This document shows positions 42,882-50,865 of a stretch of DNA of 64,000 bases, piece by piece. The position numbers and the translations under genes were made by a program. Position 1 is the stretch's first letter; each line of letters begins with the position of its first letter. Source of the stretch: Streptomyces xinghaiensis S187 (GTDB lineage: Bacteria > Actinomycetota > Actinomycetes > Streptomycetales > Streptomycetaceae); assembly GCF_000220705.2 (NCBI RefSeq), contig NZ_CP023202.1, positions 6,540,501-6,604,500 on the forward strand, written 5' to 3'. The notes under the pieces are model-generated. The model did no database searches and was not told the DNA's origin. It saw only the letters and a program-made list of their open reading frames with translations.

Positions 42882-44522
42882 TCAGACCGGCACCCAGAAC
42901 TGCTCGACCTCCCGGGCACGGACGCGGGCGGCGAAGACGTCCGGCACGACCGGCCGGTCCTGGGCGGGGCAGTAGAGCGTCACCTGGGTGCGGTGCTCGG
43001 CCAGCGCGGCCCGCTTGGTGTCCAGGTGCTCGCGGATGTCGAGGGACAGCAGCCGCTCGCCGCCCCCGGGGACGGCGCGGTCCGGTTCGCTGCGGTTGGT
43101 GAAGCCGAACTCGGCCTCCGTCTGCTCGTCCCAGACCACGAACTTCCGCAGCCGGGGCGTGAGTCCGAGCTCCCGGAGGCAGTCGAGGACCACTTCGCCC
43201 GTCAGCCGGTGGTCGGCGTTCAGTTCCCGGATCTCGTGTGGCAGGAAGACCTCCTCGACCTCCGGGTGGGCCTCCAGCACCGCGCGGACGCGGGCGCGGA
43301 ACTCCGGCAGCGCCTCGGCGAGCGCGGTGTCGGTGAAGCCGAGGAACTGCACCCCGTCCGGTCCCAGGCCCAGCGCCCGGGCCGCCGCCTCCGCCTCCTT
43401 CTGCCGGATGCCGGCCAGCTCCTCCGGGGTGGGGTCGCTGTCGATGCCCAGCACGGCCTGGTGGGAGCGTGAGCCGTCGGTGGAGAAGACGATCTGCACC
43501 CGGGCGCCCTCGGCGGCACGGCGGGCGAGGGTGCCGCCGCAGGCGATCACCTCGTCGTCCTGGTGCGGGGAGAAGACCAGCACCTGGCGGGGCGGACCGT
43601 CCGGGCCGTCGGCGAGCGCGCGTTCGGCGGCGAGGTGCTCCGCGCAGCCGGGCAGCCCTCGCTCGCGGATGATGTCGTTGATGGCGAAGAAGTGGTTGCC
43701 GTCGACGAGCGAGGTGATGGGCGTGCCGTACTTGGAGGCGAAGTAGCGGTAGTTGGCCGCGACCGACCGCATGTTCTCGGTGTAGCTCTTGCCGTGCGGC
43801 ACGTGCACGGCGCAGGCGTCGCGGTTCATGACGAAGACGGCACCGTCGCGGTGCAGCCGGTAGGAGAGGTCGACGTCCTCGGCGCCCCAGGCGCGGTACG
43901 CGTCGTCGAACAGGCCGACGGAGCGCAGCTGTTCGGTACGGGCGGAGACGTTGCAGGTCCACCAGACCAGCCAGGGCGCGGGCAGGGCGGCGAAGTCCTC
44001 GCCGTACTTCTCGTAGAACTCCTCGCGGATGTCCAGCCAGCGCCGTTCGCTCCGCAGCCCCGCCATGAAGGAGTCCGGGTCCGCGTAGTCGATGGCGCGT
44101 TCGATCTCGGCGCCGTCCTCGTTGTCCTCGTTGAAGCAGAAGACGTAGCCGCAGACGGCGACGGGCCGGTCGGAGGCGGCGTGGCTGTCCAGATGGGCGC
44201 GGAGCGCGCCGCTGTGCAGCAGCACACCGGAGTCGACGAGGACGCAGACGCCGCCCCGGGCGTTCGTGATCCCGGTGTTGCGGGCGCGGGCGACGCGGTA
44301 GCCCTCGTCGGGGTGGGCGAAGTAGCGCAGGGTCAGGCGGTCCTCGTACTCCGTCACCAGCCGCGTGGTGTCGTCCGTGGAGCCGTCGTCGACGACCAGC
44401 ACCTCGAACCGCCCGGCCGGCAGGGTCTGCCGGGTGAGCGAGTCCAGGGTGTGCCGCAGCAGGCCCGCGCGGTTGTAGGTGGGGACGACGACGCTGACGT
44501 CCGGTCCGGGAGTGCTACTCAT
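42882..44522 (-). CDS. Glycosyltransferase (GT2) - PIG-L deacetylase fusion
   Basis: The 546-residue protein joins two enzymes. Residues 1-~285 form a GT-A glycosyltransferase: VSVVVPTYNRAGLLRHTLDSL, LVVDDGSTDDTT, GYRVARARNTGI and the C-terminal AWGAEDVDLSYRLHRDG. From ~315 it is a PIG-L zinc deacetylase with PHQDDEVIACGG and a second-motif NADHRLTGEVVL. The natural reading is transfer of an N-acetylated sugar followed by deacetylation to a free amine, as MshA and MshB do separately in mycothiol synthesis. Acceptor and sugar are unknown. Its start overlaps the exporter stop by 8 bases, so the two are translationally coupled. The HMM family and polarity of the fusion should be easy to test. 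Confidence 0.88.
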   Translation of the reverse strand: MSSTPGPDVSVVVPTYNRAGLLRHTLDSLTRQTLPAGRFEVLVVDDGSTDDTTRLVTEYEDRLTLRYFAHPDEGYRVARARNTGITNARGGVCVLVDSGVLLHSGALRAHLDSHAASDRPVAVCGYVFCFNEDNEDGAEIERAIDYADPDSFMAGLRSERRWLDIREEFYEKYGEDFAALPAPWLVWWTCNVSARTEQLRSVGLFDDAYRAWGAEDVDLSYRLHRDGAVFVMNRDACAVHVPHGKSYTENMRSVAANYRYFASKYGTPITSLVDGNHFFAINDIIRERGLPGCAEHLAAERALADGPDGPPRQVLVFSPHQDDEVIACGGTLARRAAEGARVQIVFSTDGSRSHQAVLGIDSDPTPEELAGIRQKEAEAAARALGLGPDGVQFLGFTDTALAEALPEFRARVRAVLEAHPEVEEVFLPHEIRELNADHRLTGEVVLDCLRELGLTPRLRKFVVWDEQTEAEFGFTNRSEPDRAVPGGGERLLSLDIREHLDTKRAALAEHRTQVTLYCPAQDRPVVPDVFAARVRAREVEQFWVPV

Positions 44523-45843
44523 CGGTTCCTCCGGTGACGAGCAGAAGGGCGGCCACCGCGCTCAGCACGGCGCAGGCCCAGAACACTTGGGTGAAGCCGA
44601 GCCACTGGGCGACGCCGCCGGCGGTCATCCCGCCGAGGAAGCTGCCCGCCTTGAAGGAGGCCCCGTAGAGGGCCGAGGCGGCGCCGATCCGGTCGGACAT
44701 GGCGTTCTGCAGGATGATCACGGGGATGCTGAGCACGATCGCCGTCCACAGCGCGTTGGGCACCTGGAGCAGCAGCAGTGCCACCGGCGACTCGGTGAAC
44801 GGCAGCGCGGCGAAGAACAGCGTGGCGCAGACGGCCGCGACGGTCACCAGGCGCCATTTGCCGATCCGTTCGGCCTTCGCCCCCGTGTAGATCATCAGGG
44901 GGATCTCCAGGGCGGCGGCCAGCCCGAGCAGCAGCCCGGCGAAGCCCTTGCCCAGCCCCAGGTCCTTCGTGACGAACAGGGCGATGTTGATCTGGTAGAT
45001 GCTGTTGACGGTCAGCATCAGCACGATGACGGCCATCAGGGACCGCACGCGCGGGGTGAGACCGGAGAAGGCGTTCCGGGGCGGGGCGGGTGCCGCGGTC
45101 TTCTCGGGCGCCGTCCCCGCCGTCCTCGCCGTCCTCTCGGTGCCGGCCGCGGTGTCTCCGGCCGCGCCCTCCGGCAGGCCCTCCGCCGCACCGTCCGCCG
45201 CACCGTCCGCCGCATCCGCCCGGGCGGGCCTGGTCCTCCCCGTGTCCGGCAGTGCCAGTGCGCACAGCGCCGCCGACAGCAGGTAGAACACGGCCGCCGC
45301 GAAGAACAGGCTGGAGAAGCCGCGGGAGGAGATCAGATAGAAACCGAACGGCGGGCCGACGATCCAGGCCACCGAGGTCACCGAGCGCAGCGCCGAGTTG
45401 AAGAACGCGGCGTCCGTGCCCCGGCTGTCCGCGAACTCCCGCGTGTAGGCGAAGAGCTGTGAGAAGACGGCGCCGCCGATGCCGAAGAAGAGGGCGCCCG
45501 TCACCAGCAGCGCGTAGTAGTCGCGCAGCAGCAGATAGCCGACCGCGCCGGCGGCCGAGCAGGCCGCGCACAGCGCGAGCAGGGAGCGCCGGCTCGACAT
45601 CCGGTCGGACAGCGCCCCGACGACCAGGTCGGAGAGGATCTCGGAGGCCGCCCGCGCGGCGAAGAACAGCCCGATCATCAGCGGCGAGACCCGTACCGCG
45701 TCGGACAGGAAGAGGCTGGTGGAGGTGACGACCATGGCCCCGGCGACACCGACCATGCCGGTGACGCCGATCAGGCTGTTGAGCGCGCCGTCCTTGAGGA
45801 CGCCGGCGACGCGCGTCTTGGCGGTGGCGGTGGTGGTGTTCAC
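44515..45843 (-). CDS. Set-family sugar/glycoside efflux transporter (MFS)
   Basis: The ~442-residue protein has twelve helices and a long Ala/Gly/Thr linker in the central loop. The sequence aligns along its length with E. coli SetA/SetB-type sugar efflux pumps: SLFLSDAVRVSPLMIGLFF, AFTREFADSRG-like QLFAYTREFADSRGTD, SLRSVTSVAWIVGPPFGFYL-like and NSIYQINIALFVTKDLGLG. Set pumps export sugars, glycosides and some aminoglycosides. Start GTG 45843 follows GGGAG. The location, immediately before the glycosyltransferase/deacetylase and overlapping it, makes it the candidate exporter of that pathway's product. Confidence 0.85.
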   Translation of the reverse strand: MNTTTATAKTRVAGVLKDGALNSLIGVTGMVGVAGAMVVTSTSLFLSDAVRVSPLMIGLFFAARAASEILSDLVVGALSDRMSSRRSLLALCAACSAAGAVGYLLLRDYYALLVTGALFFGIGGAVFSQLFAYTREFADSRGTDAAFFNSALRSVTSVAWIVGPPFGFYLISSRGFSSLFFAAAVFYLLSAALCALALPDTGRTRPARADAADGAADGAAEGLPEGAAGDTAAGTERTARTAGTAPEKTAAPAPPRNAFSGLTPRVRSLMAVIVLMLTVNSIYQINIALFVTKDLGLGKGFAGLLLGLAAALEIPLMIYTGAKAERIGKWRLVTVAAVCATLFFAALPFTESPVALLLLQVPNALWTAIVLSIPVIILQNAMSDRIGAASALYGASFKAGSFLGGMTAGGVAQWLGFTQVFWACAVLSAVAALLLVTGGTDE

Positions 45844-45898
45844 ACTTCTCCCTGGCGCGGAACGGGTACGGGGCCGGGCTGCGGGACGCCTCCGGGCA

Positions 45899-47530
45899 TC
45901 ACCCGGGCACGGCCGTCGGCAGCCGCGAGCCGCGCCGCTGCCGGTAGGGCAGCCAGGGCGGGAGTTCGCGGCCGTCGGGGACGAGCAGCGCGGCCTCGTA
46001 GTCCGCCCGGCCGATCTCCCCGGCGGCCAGCAGACCGTCCCGGTCGGAGAGGGGGAGGGAGGCGAGGATGCGGTGCCGGAGATGGTCCAGGTCGAACAGT
46101 CCGTCGTAGGTGGCGGGGCGCGGCAGGGCCGGGCCCTCCGGGCGGAGCCGCGCCGGCGCCACGGTGCCGGACACCAGCCGCCAGTAGGCGGCGAAGGAGG
46201 TGCGCGGATCGGGGAGGGTGCCGGCGGTGAGCCCGATGCGGATGGTCTCCAGCCAGCAGTCGAGGTGGCGCCGCTCACCCGGCCGGCCGAGGTGCCGCTC
46301 GCACCAGGCGGCCGTCGTCCTCTCGTCCGGCAGCGCCGCCCGCCCCGCGAACACGGCCAGGGCCCAGGCGGCGATGGTCTCGAAGTAGGGGCAGGCGGTG
46401 CCGAACCCCTCGGTGTCCACCGGGGTGTTGATGACGGCGAGCGTCGGGTCGTGCCGGAAGAAGTGGTGCTCGTAGAGGTCCTCGCGGCGGAAGCCCTCGA
46501 TGAAGCCGTAGTCCGGCATCCCGTAGCCCAGGCACAGCACCACGTCGTCGTACGAGCGTTCGCTGCCGTCGGCCAGCACCGCGGTGCCGTCGGGCGCGAA
46601 GCGCTCGAACGCCGGGCGGACCGTGATCCGGCCCCGGTAGACCCGGGGGATCGCCTTCTCGTTCACGTGGACGGCGCCGTGGAAGCCGTCCGCCGGCAGC
46701 AGGCCGGTCTGCCGGTACATCGCCATGTACTCGGGCAGCAGCCCGCTCAGCCAGGCCAGATAGTCCCGGTAGGGCATCTCCTCCAGCGCGACCCGGCCGG
46801 CGTACGAGAAGAGCGCGTCGTTGTAGACGCCCGCGCAGTCGCGCGGCAGGAACAGGGCCCGCCCGCGCACCGACCAGTCGACCCGCGCACTGGTGTCCGA
46901 CAGATCGGCGGCGATGTCCGCGCCGCTCACCCCGCCGCCGACCACCAGCACCCGGCGGCCGGCGAAGTCCGCCGGGCCCCGGTAGGACTTGGCCGTCCAC
47001 ACCCGGACCGGGGCGGCGGGGCCCGGCATGTGCTCCGGCAGCCGGGGCTCCCACAGCTCACCGCTCGCGACCATCACCGCGTCGAAGACCCCGGTGCTCT
47101 CGCCCCCCTCGTGCCGGGCGGTGACCCGCCATCCGTCCGTCTCCCGCGCCACCCGGACCACCCGGTGGCCGAAGCGGCAGACCGGCAGCACCCCGAACGC
47201 CTCCGCGTAGGAGCGCAGATAGGCGTGCACCTGCGGCAGCGTGGGGAAGTCGTCCACGCCCCGGGGCGGGAAGTCCGAGAACGGGAAACTCATCCGCGAG
47301 CTCTGCATCCGCACCCCGGGGTAGGCGCCGCCGGAGGCCGGGTCCCAGATCCCGCCCAGGTCGGCGTTCTTCTCGTAGAGCACCACGTCATGGCCCTCGG
47401 CCAGCGCCTGCTTGGCGCTGGTGAGACCGGCCGGCCCCGCTCCGATGACTGCGATCCGCGAGCGTCTCCTGGCGCGGGGGAGCGACGCGGAACGGGGCGG
47501 GGCCGGCCGGGGTTCGGGTAAGGGCGACAT
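45899..47530 (-). CDS. Flavin-containing monooxygenase
   Basis: The 543-residue class B flavoprotein monooxygenase has the FAD motif IAVIGAGPAGLTSAKQAL, the linker LYEKNADLGGIW, an FMO-type region SFPFSDFPP and the NADPH motif VLVVGGGVSGADIAADL. A C-terminal part (~350-543) is longer than in minimal FMOs and includes a Cys/His-containing CERHLGRPGERRHLDCW. Such enzymes oxygenate soft nucleophiles (amines, sulphides) or do Baeyer-Villiger chemistry. In this operon the free amine made by the PIG-L domain is an obvious candidate substrate (inference). It starts 24 bases after the radical SAM stop. Confidence 0.87.
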   Translation of the reverse strand: MSPLPEPRPAPPRSASLPRARRRSRIAVIGAGPAGLTSAKQALAEGHDVVLYEKNADLGGIWDPASGGAYPGVRMQSSRMSFPFSDFPPRGVDDFPTLPQVHAYLRSYAEAFGVLPVCRFGHRVVRVARETDGWRVTARHEGGESTGVFDAVMVASGELWEPRLPEHMPGPAAPVRVWTAKSYRGPADFAGRRVLVVGGGVSGADIAADLSDTSARVDWSVRGRALFLPRDCAGVYNDALFSYAGRVALEEMPYRDYLAWLSGLLPEYMAMYRQTGLLPADGFHGAVHVNEKAIPRVYRGRITVRPAFERFAPDGTAVLADGSERSYDDVVLCLGYGMPDYGFIEGFRREDLYEHHFFRHDPTLAVINTPVDTEGFGTACPYFETIAAWALAVFAGRAALPDERTTAAWCERHLGRPGERRHLDCWLETIRIGLTAGTLPDPRTSFAAYWRLVSGTVAPARLRPEGPALPRPATYDGLFDLDHLRHRILASLPLSDRDGLLAAGEIGRADYEAALLVPDGRELPPWLPYRQRRGSRLPTAVPG

Positions 47531-47554
47531 GGCGTGGGGGTCTCCGGTGTGCCG

Positions 47555-48718
47555 TCAGATGAAGGGGTCGAAGTCGTCGACGGGCTCGGGCGGTTCGCGG
47601 TGCCGCAACCCGCCGATCTCGACGTTCACGGGGTGCCGCGCGCAGTGGAACCGGCAGTCCTCGCGCGGGTCGATGGCGGTGGTGTCGGCCCGGGCCCACA
47701 TCTCCTCGAAGGACATCTCCGCGATGTCGCCCAGCTTCCCCTTCTCGTGGCCCCGGTGGTACGGGCAGATGTAGACACCGGTGGGGGTGACCGTGGTGCG
47801 CAGCTCGGCGACCGGGCAGGCCGCGTACTCCTTCTTCTGCACCGGGTCCGAACCGGACCGGACGGCCAGCCAGTTGGAGGACCGGAGCAGCCGGAACGAC
47901 TCGTCCTCGAGCTTGCGCAGCCGGCTCCACTGCTCCTCGACCAGCTCCGTGTGCTCGGCGGCCTGGTTGACGGTGAAGTGGTCGGCGTCGAGCATCGCCT
48001 TCAGCTCGAAGTAGTCGCAGCCGATGTCCTTGGCGAGCTCCCCCGCCTGCTGCACCTCGGGGTAGTTGGTGGCCGTGAGCCGGCCCTCGCCGTCGAACCG
48101 CTGCATCAGCAGGAACGAGTAGCCGAGCCGCCCGGCCTTGCGCTCGGCCAGCCGCCGCATGTCCGCGATGATCTGCGGAAACACACTGGACTTGCGGCGG
48201 CTGGGCCGGAAGACGTCGTACGTCCCGGGGGTGGCCGCGTCCAGGGAGACACGGACCCAGGAGAGCATGGACGCCAGCTCGTCGAGATAGCGGCCGATCA
48301 GGGTGCCGTTGGTGACCAGCCCGATGCGGATGCCCGCGCCGTGCAGCACCTCGATGACGGTTCCGATGGACCGGTGCATCAGCGGCTCCCCGCCGCCGAT
48401 GAGGATCACCGCCCGCACCCCGGAACCGGCCAGCTCGTGCGCGAGACCGGTGATCCGGTCCCGGGAGAACTGCCCCTGGTTGAGCACCCCCGAGCTGATG
48501 CACTCGGGGCAGGCGAGATCGCACAGGGTCGTCGGGTCCAGATCGACGACCAGCGGCCACTTCAGCCGCCGTCCCTGCGCGACCTCGCGCACCGCCGGCA
48601 GTACCGAGCGCTGGTACAGCTTGCCCACGAGGTCGAGCTTGCGCCCCACGTCGGCCGCGCCCAGCTCTCCCGGTAACTCCGGTTGTTCGTCCGCTCCGTA
48701 CACGAGTCCCCCGTTCAC
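47555..48718 (-). CDS. Radical SAM enzyme with SPASM/twitch-type C-terminus
   Basis: The 387-residue protein has the [4Fe-4S] motif CDLACPEC (Cys66, Cys70, Cys73). ILIGGGEPLMHR is the GGE SAM-binding motif and VTNGTLI follows. The C-terminal part has CPVAELRTTVTPTGVYICPYHRG and REDCRFHCARH, four Cys suited to a second cluster as in SPASM/twitch proteins. Such enzymes modify peptides, or oxidise or epimerise sugars and aminocyclitols (BtrN and HygY types). No precursor peptide gene is visible near it, which favours a small-molecule substrate. GTG 48718 is chosen for lack of a better start. GTG 48703 is possible. Confidence 0.87.
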   Translation of the reverse strand: MNGGLVYGADEQPELPGELGAADVGRKLDLVGKLYQRSVLPAVREVAQGRRLKWPLVVDLDPTTLCDLACPECISSGVLNQGQFSRDRITGLAHELAGSGVRAVILIGGGEPLMHRSIGTVIEVLHGAGIRIGLVTNGTLIGRYLDELASMLSWVRVSLDAATPGTYDVFRPSRRKSSVFPQIIADMRRLAERKAGRLGYSFLLMQRFDGEGRLTATNYPEVQQAGELAKDIGCDYFELKAMLDADHFTVNQAAEHTELVEEQWSRLRKLEDESFRLLRSSNWLAVRSGSDPVQKKEYAACPVAELRTTVTPTGVYICPYHRGHEKGKLGDIAEMSFEEMWARADTTAIDPREDCRFHCARHPVNVEIGGLRHREPPEPVDDFDPFI

Positions 48719-48740
48719 TTGCCGTTCGCCGTGCCGTGCC

Positions 48741-48772
48741 GGTGGTGTGCTGGTGGTGTGCTGGTGGTGTGT
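48741..48772. repeat. Three tandem 11-base units between GH1 and radical SAM genes
   Basis: GGTGGTGTGCT is repeated three times, the last copy running into the GH1 stop. It lies in the 53-base gap before the radical SAM start and gives the mRNA an ACCACC-rich leader. It may tune initiation of the downstream gene or be slippage only. Confidence 0.6.
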
Positions 48773-50205
48773 CAGCCGTCCCCGCCGTCGGAGAGGCCGT
48801 TGCGCAGGGCCACCCCGCCGTACCAGAGGGCGCTGTCCTTGGGTGTGCGCAGCTGGCTGTCGAAGTCGACGTGGACGATGCCGAAGCGCTTGGCGTAGCC
48901 CTCGGCCCACTCGAAGTTGTCGAGCAGCGACCAGAGGAAGTAGCCGCGCACGTCCACACCGTTCGCGATGGCCTCGTGCGTGGCCCGCAGATGCGCGTCC
49001 ACGTAGGCGATCCGGTCCTCGTCGTGGACCTTGCCGTCGGGCGTGACCGGATCGTCGTAGGCGGCACCGTTCTCGGTGATCATGATCTTGATGCCGGGAT
49101 AGTCGCTGTTGATCCGCTCCAGCATGGTGCGCAGCCCCTGGGCGTCGATCTCCCAGCCGATGTCCGTCAGCGGACGGCCGCAGGACAGGAACCGCACGTC
49201 CTCCGCGCCGGGCCAGCAGGAGCCGGGGCCCTCGGCGGGCTCGCCGCCCCCCGCCACGTGGTACGAGGTGTAGTAGTTGACGCCGAGGAAGTCGATCGGC
49301 GCCCCGATCAGGGCCTCGTCGCCGTCCAGGATGTGCTCCGTGCCGCAGACCCGCTCCAGGTGTGCGCGGATGTCGGCCGGGTAGCCGCCCTGCATCACCG
49401 GGTCGAGGAAGAGGCGGTTCTGCAGGATGTCGATGCGGTGGGCCGCGTCCAGGTCCGCCGGGGCGTCCGAGGCGGACGACACCGGGTAGAAGTTGAGCGT
49501 GGTGCCGATCTCCACCGGCCCGGGTGCCGCGGCGCGCAGCGCCGGCACGGCCAGCCCGTGGGCGAGCAGCAGGTGGTGGGCGGCGCGCAGGGAGGCCGGC
49601 GGGTCCTGGACGCCCGGGGCGTGCTTGCCCTCCCCGTACCCGAGGAAGGCCGCGCACCAGGGCTCGTTGAGCGTGGTCCACAGCTTGACCCGGTCACCGA
49701 GCGCCTCGCGCATGATCCCGGCGTACTCGGCGAACCGGTAGGCCGTGTCCCGGTTCAGCCAGCCGCCCTTGTCCTCCAGGGCCTGCGGGAGATCCCAGTG
49801 GTAGAGGGTGACCGCCGGCTCGATGCCGCGCTCCAGGAGCGAGTCCACCAGACGCTGGTAGAAGTCCAGACCCCGGGCGTTCCCCGGGCCGGAGCCGTCC
49901 GCCTGGATGCGGGGCCACGAGACCGAGAACCGGTAGGCGCCCAGCCCGAGTTCGGACATGAGGGCGACGTCCTCGGGGTAGCGATGATAGTGGTCCGCGG
50001 CCACGTCGCCGGTGTCACCGGCGACGACCCGTCCGGGAGTATGCGCGAAGGTGTCCCAGATGGACTGTCCGCGGCCGTCCGCGTCCGCGGCACCCTCGAT
50101 CTGGTAGGCGGAAGTGGCCACACCCCAGAGGAAGCCGGTCGGGAAGGCGGCGACCCGAGGCTCTGCCTCCGGTGCCACAGCGGTCTGTTCATCCTGCATT
50201 GTCAC
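48772..50205 (-). CDS. GH1 beta-glucosidase, first gene of the CebR-controlled seven-gene operon
   Basis: The 477-residue GH1 enzyme has the N-terminal FLWGVATSAYQIEGAAD, the acid/base in LWTTLNEPWCAAFLG and the nucleophile in MITENGAAYDD, then GYFLWSLLDNFEWAEGY. It has no signal peptide and would hydrolyse beta-glucosides such as cellobiose in the cytoplasm. It is a paralogue of the two GH1 genes after cebG. Leading this operon, it could feed glucose or trim a glucosylated intermediate of the pathway encoded downstream (inference). Two perfect CebR operators lie 60 and 142 bases upstream. Confidence 0.93.
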   Translation of the reverse strand: MTMQDEQTAVAPEAEPRVAAFPTGFLWGVATSAYQIEGAADADGRGQSIWDTFAHTPGRVVAGDTGDVAADHYHRYPEDVALMSELGLGAYRFSVSWPRIQADGSGPGNARGLDFYQRLVDSLLERGIEPAVTLYHWDLPQALEDKGGWLNRDTAYRFAEYAGIMREALGDRVKLWTTLNEPWCAAFLGYGEGKHAPGVQDPPASLRAAHHLLLAHGLAVPALRAAAPGPVEIGTTLNFYPVSSASDAPADLDAAHRIDILQNRLFLDPVMQGGYPADIRAHLERVCGTEHILDGDEALIGAPIDFLGVNYYTSYHVAGGGEPAEGPGSCWPGAEDVRFLSCGRPLTDIGWEIDAQGLRTMLERINSDYPGIKIMITENGAAYDDPVTPDGKVHDEDRIAYVDAHLRATHEAIANGVDVRGYFLWSLLDNFEWAEGYAKRFGIVHVDFDSQLRTPKDSALWYGGVALRNGLSDGGDG

Positions 50206-50264
50206 GTCCGGACCTCGTCATCAACAACTGTCGAATACGGCTCGCAGCGCACCTGCGAAGCGAG

Positions 50265-50278
50265 TGGGAGCGCTCCCA
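50265..50278. promoter_or_regulatory. CebR operator, downstream copy, seven-gene operon
   Basis: Perfect TGGGAGCGCTCCCA lies in the 5' leader, 60 bases before the GH1 ATG and 82 bases (centre to centre) from the promoter-proximal copy. The pair is suited to cooperative or roadblock repression. Confidence 0.85.
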
Positions 50279-50346
50279 AAATCGGGTGGAATGCGACCAC
50301 CAGGTCAACCGGGGTCACAGCGGGCGGGTGGTGACGGAAAAACCAC

Positions 50347-50391
50347 TGGGAGCGCTCCCATAAATGTGGCGGAGCCGACAGCCGGTGTCAA
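50347..50391 (-). promoter_or_regulatory. Promoter with CebR operator for the seven-gene operon
   Basis: On the minus strand TTGACA (50386-50391), a 17-base spacer and CACATT (50363-50368) form a good promoter. Perfect TGGGAGCGCTCCCA (50347-50360) begins two bases after the -10. CebR bound there would block initiation. The rest of the 50206-50865 gap carries no gene. Confidence 0.85.
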
Positions 50392-50798
50392 GATTTCAAC
50401 GCGCTCCGCTCTGCCGTGCCGGGGGCGTGCGGACGCAACCCGCACCGCCGGTCGTACGCCGGTGACCTGGCCTTTTCCCGACCCGCCGGTGTGTGCTGGC
50501 CATAATCGACCGGAAAGAAAAGCCCCACCACCACTGCTCGCCACACCCGGCGCCGCCGTATCCGTGGCCCCGCCCGGCCCAGAAGTGCCCGGTGCTCCGG
50601 CGGCGGGCGTGATGCTCCTTCGGGCCATGGGCGTCCCGGTCATTGCATTCAATAAATGAATCACCGCTTCCGCCCCCCACCACCGGCTTTGCCACCGGTT
50701 TTCCCGGCGCCGGGGTTACGACGGGCCGGTGGCGCGGCCCCGGGCCGGGCCGGGAGCTCCGGGGCTCCGCGCGGCCGCGGGACCGGCCGGGGCCCCCG

Positions 50799-50821
50799 GG
50801 CGCGCGGTGCACCCGCGCGCC
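50799..50821 (-). terminator. Terminator hairpin after cebR
   Basis: A perfect 9-base stem GGCGCGCGG / CCGCGCGCC with a 5-base loop lies 45 bases past the cebR stop. It separates cebR from the seven-gene operon downstream on the same strand. Confidence 0.6.
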
Positions 50822-50865
50822 GGCGCGCCCGGAGGCGGTGATGCGATGAGGCCGTGAAAAGGCGG

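Noticed and set aside
47555..48718. RiPP (modified peptide) cluster
   Set aside because: A SPASM-like radical SAM is present, but there is no precursor peptide, leader-recognition domain or peptidase in the operon.
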